Shown here: piece after piece, positions 1 through 11,464 of the stretch
Layout of the letters: every line of letters starts with the position of its first letter
Numbering within the stretch: the stretch's first letter is position 1
Origin: Rhynchosporium graminicola
Taxonomy: Eukaryota; Ascomycota; Leotiomycetes; Helotiales; Ploettnerulaceae
Reading direction: 5' to 3'
DNA: 64,000 bases
Assembly (NCBI GenBank): GCA_900074885.1
Contig: FJUW01000091.1
Coordinates: 180,503 to 244,502 of the forward strand
Program-made: the position numbers and the translations under genes
The notes under the pieces: generated by a model
What the model was told of the DNA's origin: nothing
What the model saw: the letters and a program-made list of their open reading frames with translations, nothing else
Databases searched by the model: none

Positions 1-41
1 CAAGATCTCATATCCTCTTCTAATCAATCAGACTGTCCTTA

Positions 42-313
42 CTATAGAACACCTTGCTCAGACACCACCAGTATCGACATTCCCACCATCAGCTCCTCTG
101 CGTCTACGTCCCCTACTTCTTTGTCCTTCTCTCTATCTTCTTTCTCTCTCTTCTCTTTCTCTTTACTATCTTTCTCCTTTACCTTCTTCCCTTCCTTCTC
201 TACCTTCTCTCTCTCCCGCTTCTCGTCCTCCTTCTTATTCTTCTCCCGTTGTCTCCTAATCCTCCCTTCTACCCCGTACTCTGCGTTGCCGCCCGCCTGT
301 TGATGGTGCTGTC
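42..313 (-). CDS. Probable 3' exon of a Lys/Glu-rich coiled-coil protein (partial)
   Basis: On the minus strand an open frame runs from about 313 to a TAG at 42-44. It encodes about 90 residues, very rich in Lys, Glu and Arg in short heptad-like runs (for example EKNKKEDEKREREK), and ends in a more hydrophobic tail (MSILVVSEQGVL). Just upstream (about 314-345, minus strand) are a branch-point-like CTGAT/ACTAAG and a CAG acceptor, which suggests that an intron precedes this exon. A donor-like GTAATT lies about 100 bases further up, preceded by another short Ser/Lys/Glu open frame. Composition resembles the split ORF at 914-11464 and the tail of the 14322-14768 gene. The function is not recognised and the upstream exon is not established. 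The plus-strand ORFs here are pyrimidine-tract shadows. Confidence 0.35.
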
Positions 314-374
314 ACACGCAAAAAGAATGCTTAGTATCAGCCATAAAAACTGCTTTCCTGATTATCCTAGATGA

Positions 375-913
375 ATCTTAGCCCTTTTCTTCAAATTTTC
401 ATAATTACTGTTCTTCTTTCTCTTTTACACTATCGCTAGAGGATACTACGAGGGTGGATTCTCCTAAGGACCCAGTTGTATGACTCCATCGAGAAAAGCT
501 CTGGACGTTGGAAAGAGGGCGAATCCCAGTATACATTATATTAATGTCCCAGGAAGGTTTCACGACTTCAACTATCCAATCTTTGATGAAAATGAGTGAT
601 TTGAGTTAGGGCGCCGACCTGAAGAAATATAGTTGGGCACTGAAACTTCGTTTTGATTTTTGGCCGACGAGTACTGGAAGCTTTCTTGTTGTACAGAGAT
701 CCAATTCTTGGGAATTTTTTAGTCTCTTGTGGCGCTTAGGTAACACCATGATTCGCGTCAGAGTCATGCATCACATCCGCAATACTGATAGTCTAAATTA
801 TCTATGCTTAATTGCTTATCTTATCTGTCCATAGTTCGAAGCCACCCTACCACATAACTCCCAGCCAACCGCACACACGTCTCTATTTATCCTCTTACCA
901 GTTCACCTAACAT
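375..913. other. Intergenic, possible decayed coding fragment
   Basis: No intact gene is visible. On the plus strand, from an ATG at 480, one frame reads MTPSRKALDVGKR and continues in coding-like fashion for about 39 codons before a TGA. The same frame continues plausibly for about 12 codons and then meets a TAG. Another frame is also partly open, so coding here is not established. Confidence 0.2.
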
Positions 914-1204
914 TTATCTCCATCCCGGATGATTTAGTTTCGCCCACGCCTCTCTTTCCTCTCTCTCCCTCTCCTCTCTCTGATACTTTAGCCAATCTCT
1001 CCTCGCTTGCTCGCGCTCCTCTTTCTCCTGTTGTTTCCTATCTCTCTCCCTATCTTCTTTCTGTCCTCTTATCCTTTCCCACCTTTCTCGCTCTATTTTC
1101 TTCTCCTTCTCGATCTCTTTTCGCTCCCACTCGCGCTCTTCCTTCTCTCTCCTTCTTATCTCTTGCTTCCTCTCCCACTCCCTTTCTTCCCTTTCTTTCT
1201 TGGC

Positions 1205-1212
1205 CTTCTGTC
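1205..1212. repeat. hAT-1 target-site duplication, left
   Basis: The 8-mer cttctgtc directly precedes the CAGTGTGCG end of the hAT element and is repeated exactly at 11426-11433. Confidence 0.9.
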
Positions 1213-1573
1213 CAGTGTGCGAAAAAATAATCAAGTTAATCGATTTTTAATCGATTAAATCGATTAAGATTAGATTAGATTAGATTAACTAATTTTGACC
1301 TTTAATTAGATTAAGATTTAGAGTTAATTAATAATTTAATTAATTAACTTTTGATTTATTAGAGAAAATTCTATTATATTCTTATATCTTCTTATATATC
1401 TCCTCCTCTCTATAGCTACTCTATATTAAAGAAATTCTCTACGTTATTTACTATCTCCTCTAGCTCGTGTTTCTCCTCTATATCGATTATAAAACCCAAG
1501 CTCTTTAATAGACTAATAGTCTCGAAAGTGTCTTTATTAAGCCTATTTCGTAGCTTATTTATAATTAAAGCTC

Positions 1574-1841
1574 TATAACGACACAAGACTCAAGGCGGTA
1601 TACAAGCAAGGATAAACGAGTAGGGAAGCTAAGAGCGATCTTATATAGTCTACTACGAAGGAAACAAAAAGATAAGAAAGGAAGAAGAAGAGAGATAGAG
1701 TGCAAGGCACCTTATATACATATACCGGTACTAGCCCGATACTATACCGAGTCGGATACTAGTTCTGCCGGGATACCTATGAACTTAGGCCTTAGTATCT
1801 ATCCTTCTTCTTATATAATATTCAGGTAAGCTATCGTTATA
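1574..1841 (-). repeat. Gypsy-1 3' LTR (left copy)
   Basis: 268 bp, matching 9083-9350 apart from transitions. It is followed at once by the TTACCCCCCC tract, the complement of the polypurine tract. Confidence 0.88.
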
Positions 1842-4800
1842 TTACCCCCCCCCTAAGAAGAGCTTAACCCTAAGCTCGGAAGGTTATAGTTTATACTAGA
1901 ATCAGTCTTTATTATAACTATTTTCGTCGATATTCGCGTAATAGGCGCTAGCCGCTCTTTAGTAGTAGTAAATTCTTTATTAGGTTCTGACTAGTTACGT
2001 CGCTATAATAGTACTATATTAGTCGTAGCTTCCAAATCGGGCGGTAAGCGGTATTTACTTTATCTATTTATAGTAGGAGTCGAGTTTAAGTAGGGCGTAG
2101 GGTATATAAAGGAAGGGGTTTATTAATATTAGATCCTTTCCTTTTTAACCGCGATAACTACTTTAACTTATAAGTTTACTCTCCCTAGACTGCGATATAG
2201 CTCCTATAATAGGTATCGTTACTAACTATTATAGTAATCTACTATAATCTTATATATCAATCGACCTAATTAACTCTTCTCTTAATATAAGTAAGTTTCT
2301 TATCTTAGTTTTAAGGATAGTCCTTAAGTATAGTATAGGGGTTTCACAGATCTATAACGCTAACTCCTATAGTACCTTTACTAGTTCCTGCTAGTACTCT
2401 TTCGGCGGCGTATCGTATATATTACCTGCGATATATTCGCGCCTTCCTTAAGATAAAGTATAATAATACTCCTGTTTTAGAACTCTTATACTTATTTAAT
2501 AAGCTTAACTCTAAGCTTTATAAGTATTATTTAGTATTAAAGAGTAGTTATAAGTATATGAGTTACTTGAATATAAACGTAATTATATATACTAACGCGT
2601 TATAGTTATCTGACTATATTAATATAGACTATACTATTTTATCCGGTTTACTTCCTAGCGGCGAAGCTAAGGACACGGAGCTAAATCGGAGTAGTATTAT
2701 AGCTACTTATAAGGCTATTGATCAGATCTATCGTCTCGCGAAATCTGCTACTCTTACTATTACGTTAGAGATTACTACTATATAATTAGTAGAGACTTAG
2801 GCTTTAAGGCGTTCTATAGAGAAGGTATTTAAGGAGTTAGAGTTCATTAAGGTAGTAAGTTGCGATCTTGAACCCTTAGATACTAGTATAATACTAACGC
2901 GATATAGGATTTAGATCTTCTAACGGTCGATTCGGCGAAATCTAGGTTAATAGCCGAAACGATATTAAAGCAGATAAAAGAGTTAAATAGTATTATACGG
3001 GAATTTGCGAAGAAAGCTATATTTAAGGCTACGATATCTAATACTAAGGGAAAGAGGAATTTGCATTCTAGTTCAGAGATAGAATAAGATCTAGATAATC
3101 CCGGACACTCTCTAAAGAAGAAAGCCCGTAGGATTAGCTATTACACTTAGTCTACTACTAGAGCTACGTTAGTAGATTTAAGTAAGGAGTTAGATATAGT
3201 AGTTCCGGTTCTAGATATTCTAGATTTACTAGAAGCTCCGGAGAACTTAAGAGAGAAAGCCGGTGAAGTAGAAGTAGTTAAAGAAGTAGAGTTTTAGATA
3301 TAGCGTTATTATGAAGTATAATCGGGGGATTATTCCTAGTAATAAATTCTAATACTAGTAACTATAATAGCTTATTATCCTCTAAGTAACTATAGTTATC
3401 TATTCTATCTTCTTAGGCCTTAATCTACTAATCTAGTTTACGCGGAGGTCTAGGTTTACTTAGGTTAGTAGCGTGGAAGTCTCTGAGCTTATACGGAGCA
3501 CCTATTAAGTCGGAAGCGTTATACTAAGTTAGGTCCGGGTCGTAGCCTAGCTAGCTAACTTAATACTTCAGATTACCTCTTAGGAGCTATATAGCGAGTA
3601 TATCTTATAACTCCTACTCTTCTTAAGTAGCGATAACCTCCGGGGGTAGGTTTAGTAACTTCTAGCCTAGTAATAGGTCGTCCGGGTCCTTAAAAAGTAA
3701 TTCGGGGGCGAATATATTGTATATAGAAGATCCCGGGGGTAAATCTAGCTTATAGGAGTATCCGATCTTAGCTAGGACCTAGTATAGTCTTACCTAGAGA
3801 CTAGATAGCTTCTTACTTAGCTAGTGATTCTTAAGGTTCCTTATAGAGAGAAATACCTTATCTCTAACTTCCTAGTCGATACCGCGCTATTTCGGGTAAG
3901 TTACGGCGCTTATCATATACTAAGAAGCTAGTATATTAGCTTTTATAACCTCGATAGCGGATTTAGTATATTTAGCTAAGGATTTAGTATTAGTATAGTT
4001 AAGCTTCTCTTAAAGTATTAATCCGGTAAGTTACTTCTAGTCCTAGCTATTCAATAGTAGTATATTATATTTAAGGGTATATAGCGCTATACCGATAGAG
4101 TTATAAGGCAGAGTTACTTAGGCGCGGTCTATTATTAGTAGTAGTTCGCCCTAGTTACTCTAGTAGTAATTAATAAAAGGTCTAAGGCGTTAGTTAATAT
4201 ACTAATTCATAATCTCTGTTTATCTATCGGTTTACTAGTAGAAGGAGGTAGAGAGCTTAACTTTAACTCTAATTATATAGTAAAACTCTTACTAGAAGGA
4301 TAAGATTAACTAAGCTCCTTAGTTAGATATAATTAACTTAAGGGTATATCCGAAATAATATATCTATTAGATAAATAATATCGTTATCCCGCGGGTATTA
4401 ATATTATAGTAGTATAGTATTAATATAGAGTCCTTCCCTAGGCAGTCGATAAATACTAATATCCTATTAAATCCTTAGTTATCGGGTAAGAAGTCCTTAA
4501 AATCTATAGCTAGATATTATATAAAGTAGCTAAGTACTAGTAATAGGTAGAGGAATCCTTACTATTTCGTTTACTTCAGATAAGAGTACTAATAGGAGCG
4601 GTAATTATAAGTATACTATTTTATATCTGATACGAGTCCTTTCTAATAGTAATAGGTAGAAATTATTTTAGTAGTCTTACGAGTATTCGGATAAGCAGAG
4701 GAAACTTAATTATAGACTTCACTGATCAAACGAGTATATAGCAGAGTATAGCGTTATATATATAGACGACTGTTATAAAATAGTAAACTATTATTAATAG

Positions 4801-7800
4801 TATAGCTATCTCCTAATATATTCTATTTATTAGAGAATAATTCTCAGTTAAATTAGTATAGCTTCTCGATTAAATCAAAGGAATTACATGCGAGTTCCGG
4901 TAGCGTATTAGTCCTTAGTGATATTAGGTATATATAACTAATTTAATCGATATAATATTTAGCTAGTTCCGTATTAATCTTAAGGTCTAGGCGGTCTAGA
5001 GGTAATAAAACCCGAGATCTACTATCCTATTTCTATTATTCCTATATCCTTAGATCTTATTCCTTATAGCTAAGGATATTAGCTTTAGCGTTATTTTTAC
5101 TAAGTATATATATAATTTGAAAGTTGAATTCGGAAAGGAATTCTATTTATCTAGCTTACTTACTAGTTAAGACCTTAGTAGTTATAAAGTACTCTAAGGA
5201 TCGATAGTCCGTATATACGCCGGTATAGCGTTATAGAGATATAAGTTCCGGTCTCTATTTCCGGAAAAACTTAATAATAGCGTATAGCTCCTTATTATAG
5301 ATCTCCTAGTTTAGTTCATATCTATTAAGAATATAAAAGTAGAATCTAATTAGATACTACTAGTTATCTTCATATAATTAGGAGATAACTCTAGCTATTA
5401 TACTATCGGAAGTATTAGTTTCTAGTTTAGTCTATAATTTAGGGTCGAAATAGTATAGTTTCTGTACCGATAGTAGCTATTAACGTAAATCGTCGAAGGA
5501 CTTCTTATAATCGTTAGTGAAATTCTATAGTACTATAGGCCGAGTAAGCACTAAGAGAGGTTTAGTGATAAGGCTGAAATTCCGAATAAATTAATAGTAG
5601 AACCTATAGAATCCTAGGAAGGATTTCATAACTATTACTGTTTCGGGGTACTTCTAGTCTACTAATAGTACTACTTTCTCGGGATCTAGCTCGATTCCGT
5701 TAGTAGTAATAATATATCCGAGGTATTTAGTCCGGGTAATATAGAATTCGCTTTTCTTAATATCTACTTAGAGTCTAGTATTTATTAAGTATTATAGTAC
5801 TAATTTAATATATTCCTTATACTCCTAGAGCGTTTCCGAGTATATAAGGATATTATCTAAGTAAGCTATATAAAAGTTATCTAAGTAGTTTAGTAGTATA
5901 TTATTTATATATCGCTAGTATATACTAGGTCTGTTATAGAGCCCGAAAGGTAATACTTTATATTTATAGGATCCGAAGCGGGTTCGGAAGGTAGTATACT
6001 CCTCGGATTCGAGGTTTATATAAATATAGTTAAATACTACCCGGATATCTAGTTTAGTAAAGATTACTACTTTAGATATACGAGTTAAGAGCTTATCGAT
6101 CTTAGGTATTAGGTATAAATCCTTTCGAGTGATTATATTAAGCTTATAATAGTTAATATAGAAGCGTAATCCTCTATCGGCCTTTTTAATAAATAGTATA
6201 AGTAATATAAAGGGACTTTAGCTAGATTCGATAAATCCTTTATCTAAGTTCTCTATAAGATACTCCTTAGTTACTTATAGTTCGTCTATAGATTACTAAT
6301 ATAAGAGCGAATATACATTAGGTAATAGTTCTTCTAGAATGATTTTATAATCGTATAAGCGATATAGTAGAAGAATATTAGAATCCTGCTTAGAAAAGGC
6401 TTCCTTAAGGGTATAGTATTATTCCGGTAGCTTTTCGGCTAAAAGTCGTTTAGTATTAGGATCCTTAGGAGAGTAGCTATTTAGATAGTCTTATAAGAGG
6501 TAGTCTATCTTATAGATACTAGTAAAGAATAATTCGGAACTTTTACGTTTTATATTAAAGTGAAAAGCTATAGTACTAATTTAGTAAATCGGAACTAGTT
6601 TCTAGATCCTTAGAGGTTAAGAGGAGTACTTATAATAGAGTTTTAGCGCAAGTACCTTTCTCGATGAATTCGGAGCGGAAAAGAGTTCGGATTCCTTAGC
6701 GATAAGCGGAAATAAGTTAAAGAGTAAGGATAATATATTAATATACTATATCGCTACTATTTAGTATAATCGGTATTAGTCTAGCTAGTTTATAGCTAAG
6801 TCCCGTGTATTAGTATCGATTTAGTAAGATCGATTAATACTAGGTTTATAAGGTAGTAGAGTTATAATTATCTCCTTATTATATTAGAGAGTAGCTAGAT
6901 AGCGTTCCGACTATAGTAGCTTATAGTAGAGCGTATCTAGCTTAACTTGAAATCGTTATATCTATTTGATACTAATAATTATATCTTATTATCCTAAATT
7001 AAGGAGAATAAAAAGATAGTTATAAATACGCTTACTATTAATAGAAAGGTATAAACGTATAAAATAGGTAATATAGGTTCTAATAGACTATTAGAAACTA
7101 CGTATTAGAATAGAATAAGGTAGTAGCTCGATTTTAATACTAAGGGCCCCTGATAGTCGTCCGGTAAGAGTACGATTAATAAATAGATAACTGTTCGCTC
7201 TGGTATCGATTAGGCTATTTATAGAGACTTCTAGCTTATTTATACTAACTATAGTCGGGTTAATAAATTACTTACTTCTTATTAGGGAGTTAAGATCCAG
7301 ATTAGAGAGATTATACCTGCGTAAACTTAAGAAGGAGTTTTTACTTAGGCCTTATCGTTTCCCTCTAGTATCGGTCCAGATTCGGAGGGTATATCTTCTA
7401 TTACTTCTTTAGTTATTTAATCCTCTTCCGGAAATTCGTCGATTAATTAAACCTTAGGTAAGTTAGGGTAATCTAGCTTAATATAACCGAGCTATCTATA
7501 ATTATAATACCTAAAGGGTTCTCCGGTCGAGGTAATAAGGCGTTTTAGCGCGGAGAGAGTACTAGACTATACCGGGGTAGAGGTATATATATATAGTATA
7601 AGAGTAGTTTATCGAGGAGCTAAGCTTAAGGACTAGTAAGAGGTAGAACTAGTAGTAGTTATAGTAGTAATAGTAGGCTTACGGTACTATACTTAGGTAG
7701 TAGCTTTCTCGGGATAGGTATATTCTAAGTTATAGTAACGCTTAGTATTAAAAGAAAGTAAAGATCTAACTATAGAAGCGTAATCCTTATTCTACGTTAG

Positions 7801-9082
7801 TTTAATAATAAGGGTTAAAGCGCGTAAGGATAGTATAATCTTATCTTATATATAGAAGAACTACTCTTTCTTTTTAACTTTACTTTAGATAATAGCGCTT
7901 TGAAATCAACTATGAAACTCAGCGAAAGTCTCGCGTATATAGCTAAGTTATTATATTTCTAAGCAGTAGAAAGTATTATAGTAGTTATCTTCCTCTAAAC
8001 TAGTAAGAAAGTTCTCTTCTAATAAGGAGATTATTTTATCGCTAGTTTTAAACTCGTTAGCGAGATACTAAAGCGTAAGATACTCTTTAGCTAATCTAAT
8101 AACTAGCCCCTATACGAGAACGCGCTAGAAGAAGTCCGTAGGGTAGTAGTTAGTATTTATAGCTAGCTAGTCTCGTATCGATACTCTCTATTAGAAGAAG
8201 GTAAGGTCTGATCTATTATCTAAGAGTAGGATCTTCTTAGTAAGATAAGACTTCTTAGGGCGTGATTCTACCGATTCAGCGTTAGGAGAGGGAGATAGTT
8301 TATTAGGAATAGTATCCTCTCTCTCGGTGCTACGTATTAGAATAGAGTTTATTAGGTTATTAAACTCTGCTATACGCGGAGATTATAGTATTAGTTTTAG
8401 TAGGAGAGTCGAAGATAAGCGAGAGACCCTTATAAGGAACTTATTTTATATAGAGATTAGTCTATCTATAGTATCTTCTAGAGAGTTATTCTTTTCCTCT
8501 TAGTCTACTAATTATTATAAAAGGGAATAGATCAGGTTCGAGTCACTTATAATAGTAGGAGTACTTAGCGATTATACTTCTAGTGAATTTCGCTTTTATT
8601 TTCCTTTCCCTCTCGGTCGGTACTTCCTTAATAAAGTATGAATATTCTCTAGAGCAGGAGACGTTTAGGGTAAGGAAGGGTATAACGGATTAAGTTCAGA
8701 GGTAGAGCAGGGGGGATCGCGTTAAGTTCCCCTAGAACTAGAGGAGTCTCTAGTTTATTAGTTAAGAGCTATAATAGTAGCTTAAAAAGGGGTATATTAG
8801 GGCTATTTCGGCGGCGATACGTAGAAGTTAAAGTTCTGAGGTATTTATTATACTTTTTTTAAAGTCTATTTATAATTCCTTTATACTAAGGGGGTTATTA
8901 AAGGAGCGTTAGCAAAGACCTTCTCTATTATACTATTTACAATAAGCTAAATTAAACCCTGATTTATACTTATCCGAGAGATCTCTAGTATCTCGGCTAT
9001 ATACGAGTAGTTATCGAATAACTAGCTTAGTAATAAGATATTATAATAGGCTATCTCCGGCTATCCTGATCTTTTTATTTAA
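1842..9082 (-). pseudogene. Gypsy-1 gag-pol remnant
   Basis: Internal region of Gypsy-1, read on the minus strand from gag at the right towards integrase at the left. The only motif I place with certainty is the reverse-transcriptase active-site block YLDNILIYS at about 5838-5880. TAG and TAA codons occur every few dozen codons, consistent with CAG/CAA/TGG codons turned to stops by RIP. No functional protein can be made. Confidence 0.75.
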
Positions 9083-9350
9083 TATAACGATATAAGACTT
9101 AAGGCAGTATATAAGTAAGGATAAACGAGTAGGAAAGCTAAGAGCGATCTTATATAGTCTACTACGAAAGAAATAAAAAGATAAGGAAGGAAGAAGAAGA
9201 GAGATAGAGTATAAGGTACCTTATATATATATGCCGGTACTAGCCCGATACTATACCGAGTCGGATACTAGTTCTGCCGGGATACCTATGAACTTAGGCC
9301 CTGGTATCTATCCTTCTTCTCATATGATATTCAGGTGAGCTGTCGTCACA
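9083..9350 (-). repeat. Gypsy-1 5' LTR (right copy)
   Basis: 268 bp; on the minus strand it runs from TGTGACGAC to a RIP-altered end. Its last ~100 bases in sense orientation closely match the 3' part of the E1/E2 LTRs, and the next ~50 bases (about 9033-9082) match the E1/E2 sequence just inside their left LTR. Confidence 0.88.
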
Positions 9351-11054
9351 AGCTCCTAAGCTAAAGAATCTTTCGGAAGGCGCGGAGGTAGCTGGAATTT
9401 GAAGATATCTTCGTACTAATAAAGATAGTATTAAGTATTTATCTTTATTAATAGACTAGTAGTCTAAAGGCTTAACCTTTATATTATATTAGTATAAAAG
9501 ATAAATATATAGATTAAGAATTACTTATAGTAATATTAGATCTCCTTTCCTTTAGATAAACGTCTAATTCATCGAATTCTTCGTCTTCTTCGTTTATATA
9601 TATATTAAGATCTTCCTCGTCTAGAGGTATAATCTCCCTATTAAGTATAGGGAGATCTATATTAGCTTCTGCTTTTAAACTATTTATATTAGTATTTATA
9701 TATATTTTAGAGAGCAAAAGACTTATAAGTTATATTCCTCTCTTAGCTTTCGCTTAATATCGCTTATAATTCCGTTACTAAGTCCTAATAGACTTAATCC
9801 GTCTATTTTAATTCTAGGATCAAGTATTAAGCTTATATATAAAGCTTTATTATACTTAGTAATACCGGATATCGGATAATACTTCTGAAGCTTAGCGATT
9901 CCTTTATTAATAGCAGAAGTAAAAGGTTCCTATAAGTATATATTAGTATTTAAGCTATATAAGTAAAGGAGATACTTACTATATTATATTCGTCTCTAAT
10001 TATCTCTAGCCTAGTATATATCTTATATACTTCAGGTACTAGATAATATATAGTCGGGTATCTCTCGGCTTGTAATTTCGTCGTAGTTTTAACGAATATA
10101 TCGAAGATTCGTAAGCACTTTCGTATATACTCTAATTCTCTTTCGCTAAGAAGTAATATACTTTTATACTTCTTGAACGATCTACTATCGGAAGTAGATA
10201 TAACTGATGATATAGCAAGCTATATATTAAGGAAATTCTTAAGTATATTAGCTATAGAAGACTATCTTGTTTTTTAATCTATAATAATAAAGATATTAGT
10301 ATATATTTCTATAATTAATAGATTAATAACTTACCTAGTTGCGGAAAACGAGTATTTTCAATTTCTAAGGCCTCTATATGCCTTTTTAAAGCTCTATTAT
10401 TCTCTCCTGAATATTTAAGGCCTAATATAATAGTTCGAATTTATTTCTATAAGAAGGTATCTAATATAATTAGTATATATATAAATATTAATAGGAATTT
10501 ACTTACTATTACTTAAATCCTCTTCTCTATTATTCTCGATATTAGCTATATCTCCTCTATTATCAAGTTCGCTATAAGCGTCCTTTATAATATTCTTTAA
10601 TATATCTTGAATAATAAGATTAAGTACGTGAGCTAAACACGCTATATCTCCTTGAAATCTAATTCCCTTCATATCGTAGTCTTTAATAAAAGCTCGGATT
10701 AGGGTATCGTTCGAGCTAGCGTTATCTCGAGTAATACTATATATAGTTAGTTATTTATATTTAATATAAAAGAAAGGATTATTATAATACCTTATAATAC
10801 TATCTTGAATATTCCACTCTTCTAAGGCTTCAGATAAAACCTTAAATATATACTTTCCGGAGTGAGGTTCGCTTAAATAAGCTATACTAATAGCGTATGA
10901 CTTAAGCTTAAAGCTACTATTAATATAATAACTATAATAATAATTAGTATAATAATAGTAATTAAAAATAATATAAGGAAACTCATATAGTAACCCTTAG
11001 ATAAGAGTCTTGGTTTATAGGAGTCCACGCGTCTAGGGTTAAAGAAAAATAGCT

Positions 11055-11055
11055 N
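11055..11055. other. Single N, probable gap join in the assembly
   Basis: An isolated N lies exactly where hAT copy 1 stops matching copy 2. The left side matches copy 2 up to about 62992. The right side is an end region not present in the visible part of copy 2. Confidence 0.7.
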
Positions 11056-11425
11056 ATCTACGATTAGAAAGCGTATTCTAGTTGTTTCTAATAGTTTCTA
11101 GATTATATAAGATTAATAAGCTATTATTACTAATAGAAACTTGATTTCTAATAGTAAGTTCTAGTAATTTCTACTTTAAGAAGACTTAGTAGACTCTCGC
11201 ATTAAGTAGCGAGTTCGCTTCAAGTAGCGACGGCCTAATCTTAGAAAGGATAATTAAGCGAAGATCTAAGCCTAATACGTGCTAGTCTAAAGTCACGTGA
11301 GTTAATCGATTTTTAATCGATTAAATCAATTATAATTAGATTAGATTAGATTAACTCTGAATTACCTTTGATTAGATTAGATTAACTCGAGTTAATCTAA
11401 TCTAATCTAATCATTTCGCATACTG

Positions 11426-11433
11426 CTTCTGTC
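11426..11433. repeat. hAT-1 target-site duplication, right
   Basis: Exact repeat of cttctgtc at 1205-1212, directly after the CAGTATGCG inverted end. Confidence 0.9.
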
Positions 11434-11464
11434 TCCTCTCCTTCTCAGCTTTCTTTTCCATCAT

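Larger units (their letters stand above)
1574..9350 (-). mobile_element. Gypsy-1, Ty3/Gypsy LTR retrotransposon (RIP-inactivated)
   Basis: Two 268-bp LTRs (1574-1841 and 9083-9350) flank about 7.2 kb of internal sequence, with the 5-bp duplication agctc on both sides (1569-1573, 9351-9355). Orientation is minus: the polypurine tract lies next to the left LTR (C-rich on the plus strand, 1842-1861) and the primer-site side next to the right LTR. A reverse-transcriptase core reads FYIAYLDNILIYS on the minus strand at about 5838-5880; YLDD has become YLDN, a G-to-A change expected of RIP. LTR termini TG...CA have become TA...TA in the left copy. No long ORF survives. It is inserted inside the dimerisation domain of hAT-1. 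Confidence 0.88.
1213..11425 (-). mobile_element. hAT DNA transposon copy 1, carrying a nested Gypsy
   Basis: The ends are imperfect inverted repeats starting CAGTGTGCGAAA and CAGTATGCGAAA, flanked by a perfect 8-bp duplication; this end sequence and duplication length are typical of hAT elements. Both ends carry subterminal runs of TTAGA-type and AATCGATT motifs. The minus strand encodes a decayed transposase. Its C-terminal dimerisation motif (IPATSAPSERFFSLGA, about 9351-9398, continued by LIINKLRNRL at about 1540-1568) is canonical for the family and is interrupted by Gypsy-1. Without the Gypsy the element is about 2.4 kb. A single N at 11055 joins the middle to the right end and lacks the transposase N-terminal region that is present in copy 2, so this copy is either deleted or misassembled there. 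It is heavily RIP-mutated. Confidence 0.88.
914..11464 (-). pseudogene. KER-rich coiled-coil ORF split by a hAT transposon
   Basis: Minus-strand sequence 11464-11426 encodes M-M-E-K-K-A-E-K-E-R-R-Q-K. If one copy of the 8-bp duplication and the hAT are taken out, the frame continues without a break at 1204 (AKKEREEREWERK...) down to a TAA at 914. The pre-insertion ORF would be about 109 residues, nearly all charged (Lys, Glu, Arg with spaced Trp), and probably one long helix or coiled coil, ending WAKLNHPGWR. An in-frame stop lies directly before the double ATG, so the start is plausible. A coding-like stretch in another frame further upstream (about 11465-11570) leaves room for an additional exon or a frameshift. 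No function is recognised. The insertion disrupts the gene in this strain. Confidence 0.5.

Noticed and set aside
54..374. Plus-strand Leu/Phe/Ser-rich ORF that looks like a membrane protein
   Set aside because: It is the complement of a Lys/Glu-rich coding tract; the hydrophobic pattern is a by-product of the pyrimidine-rich strand. The same applies to 1007-1258 and 14267-14828 on the plus strand.
1255..1300. attagattagattagatta repeat as a possible telomeric tract
   Set aside because: The unit is not TTAGGG, the run is short, and it recurs at both ends of two hAT copies, so it is a subterminal transposon motif.
9514..9717. 67-codon minus ORF, nearly identical at 61452-61655, as an independent small gene
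   Set aside because: Both lie at the same place inside the hAT transposase region and are best read as a surviving piece of that coding sequence.
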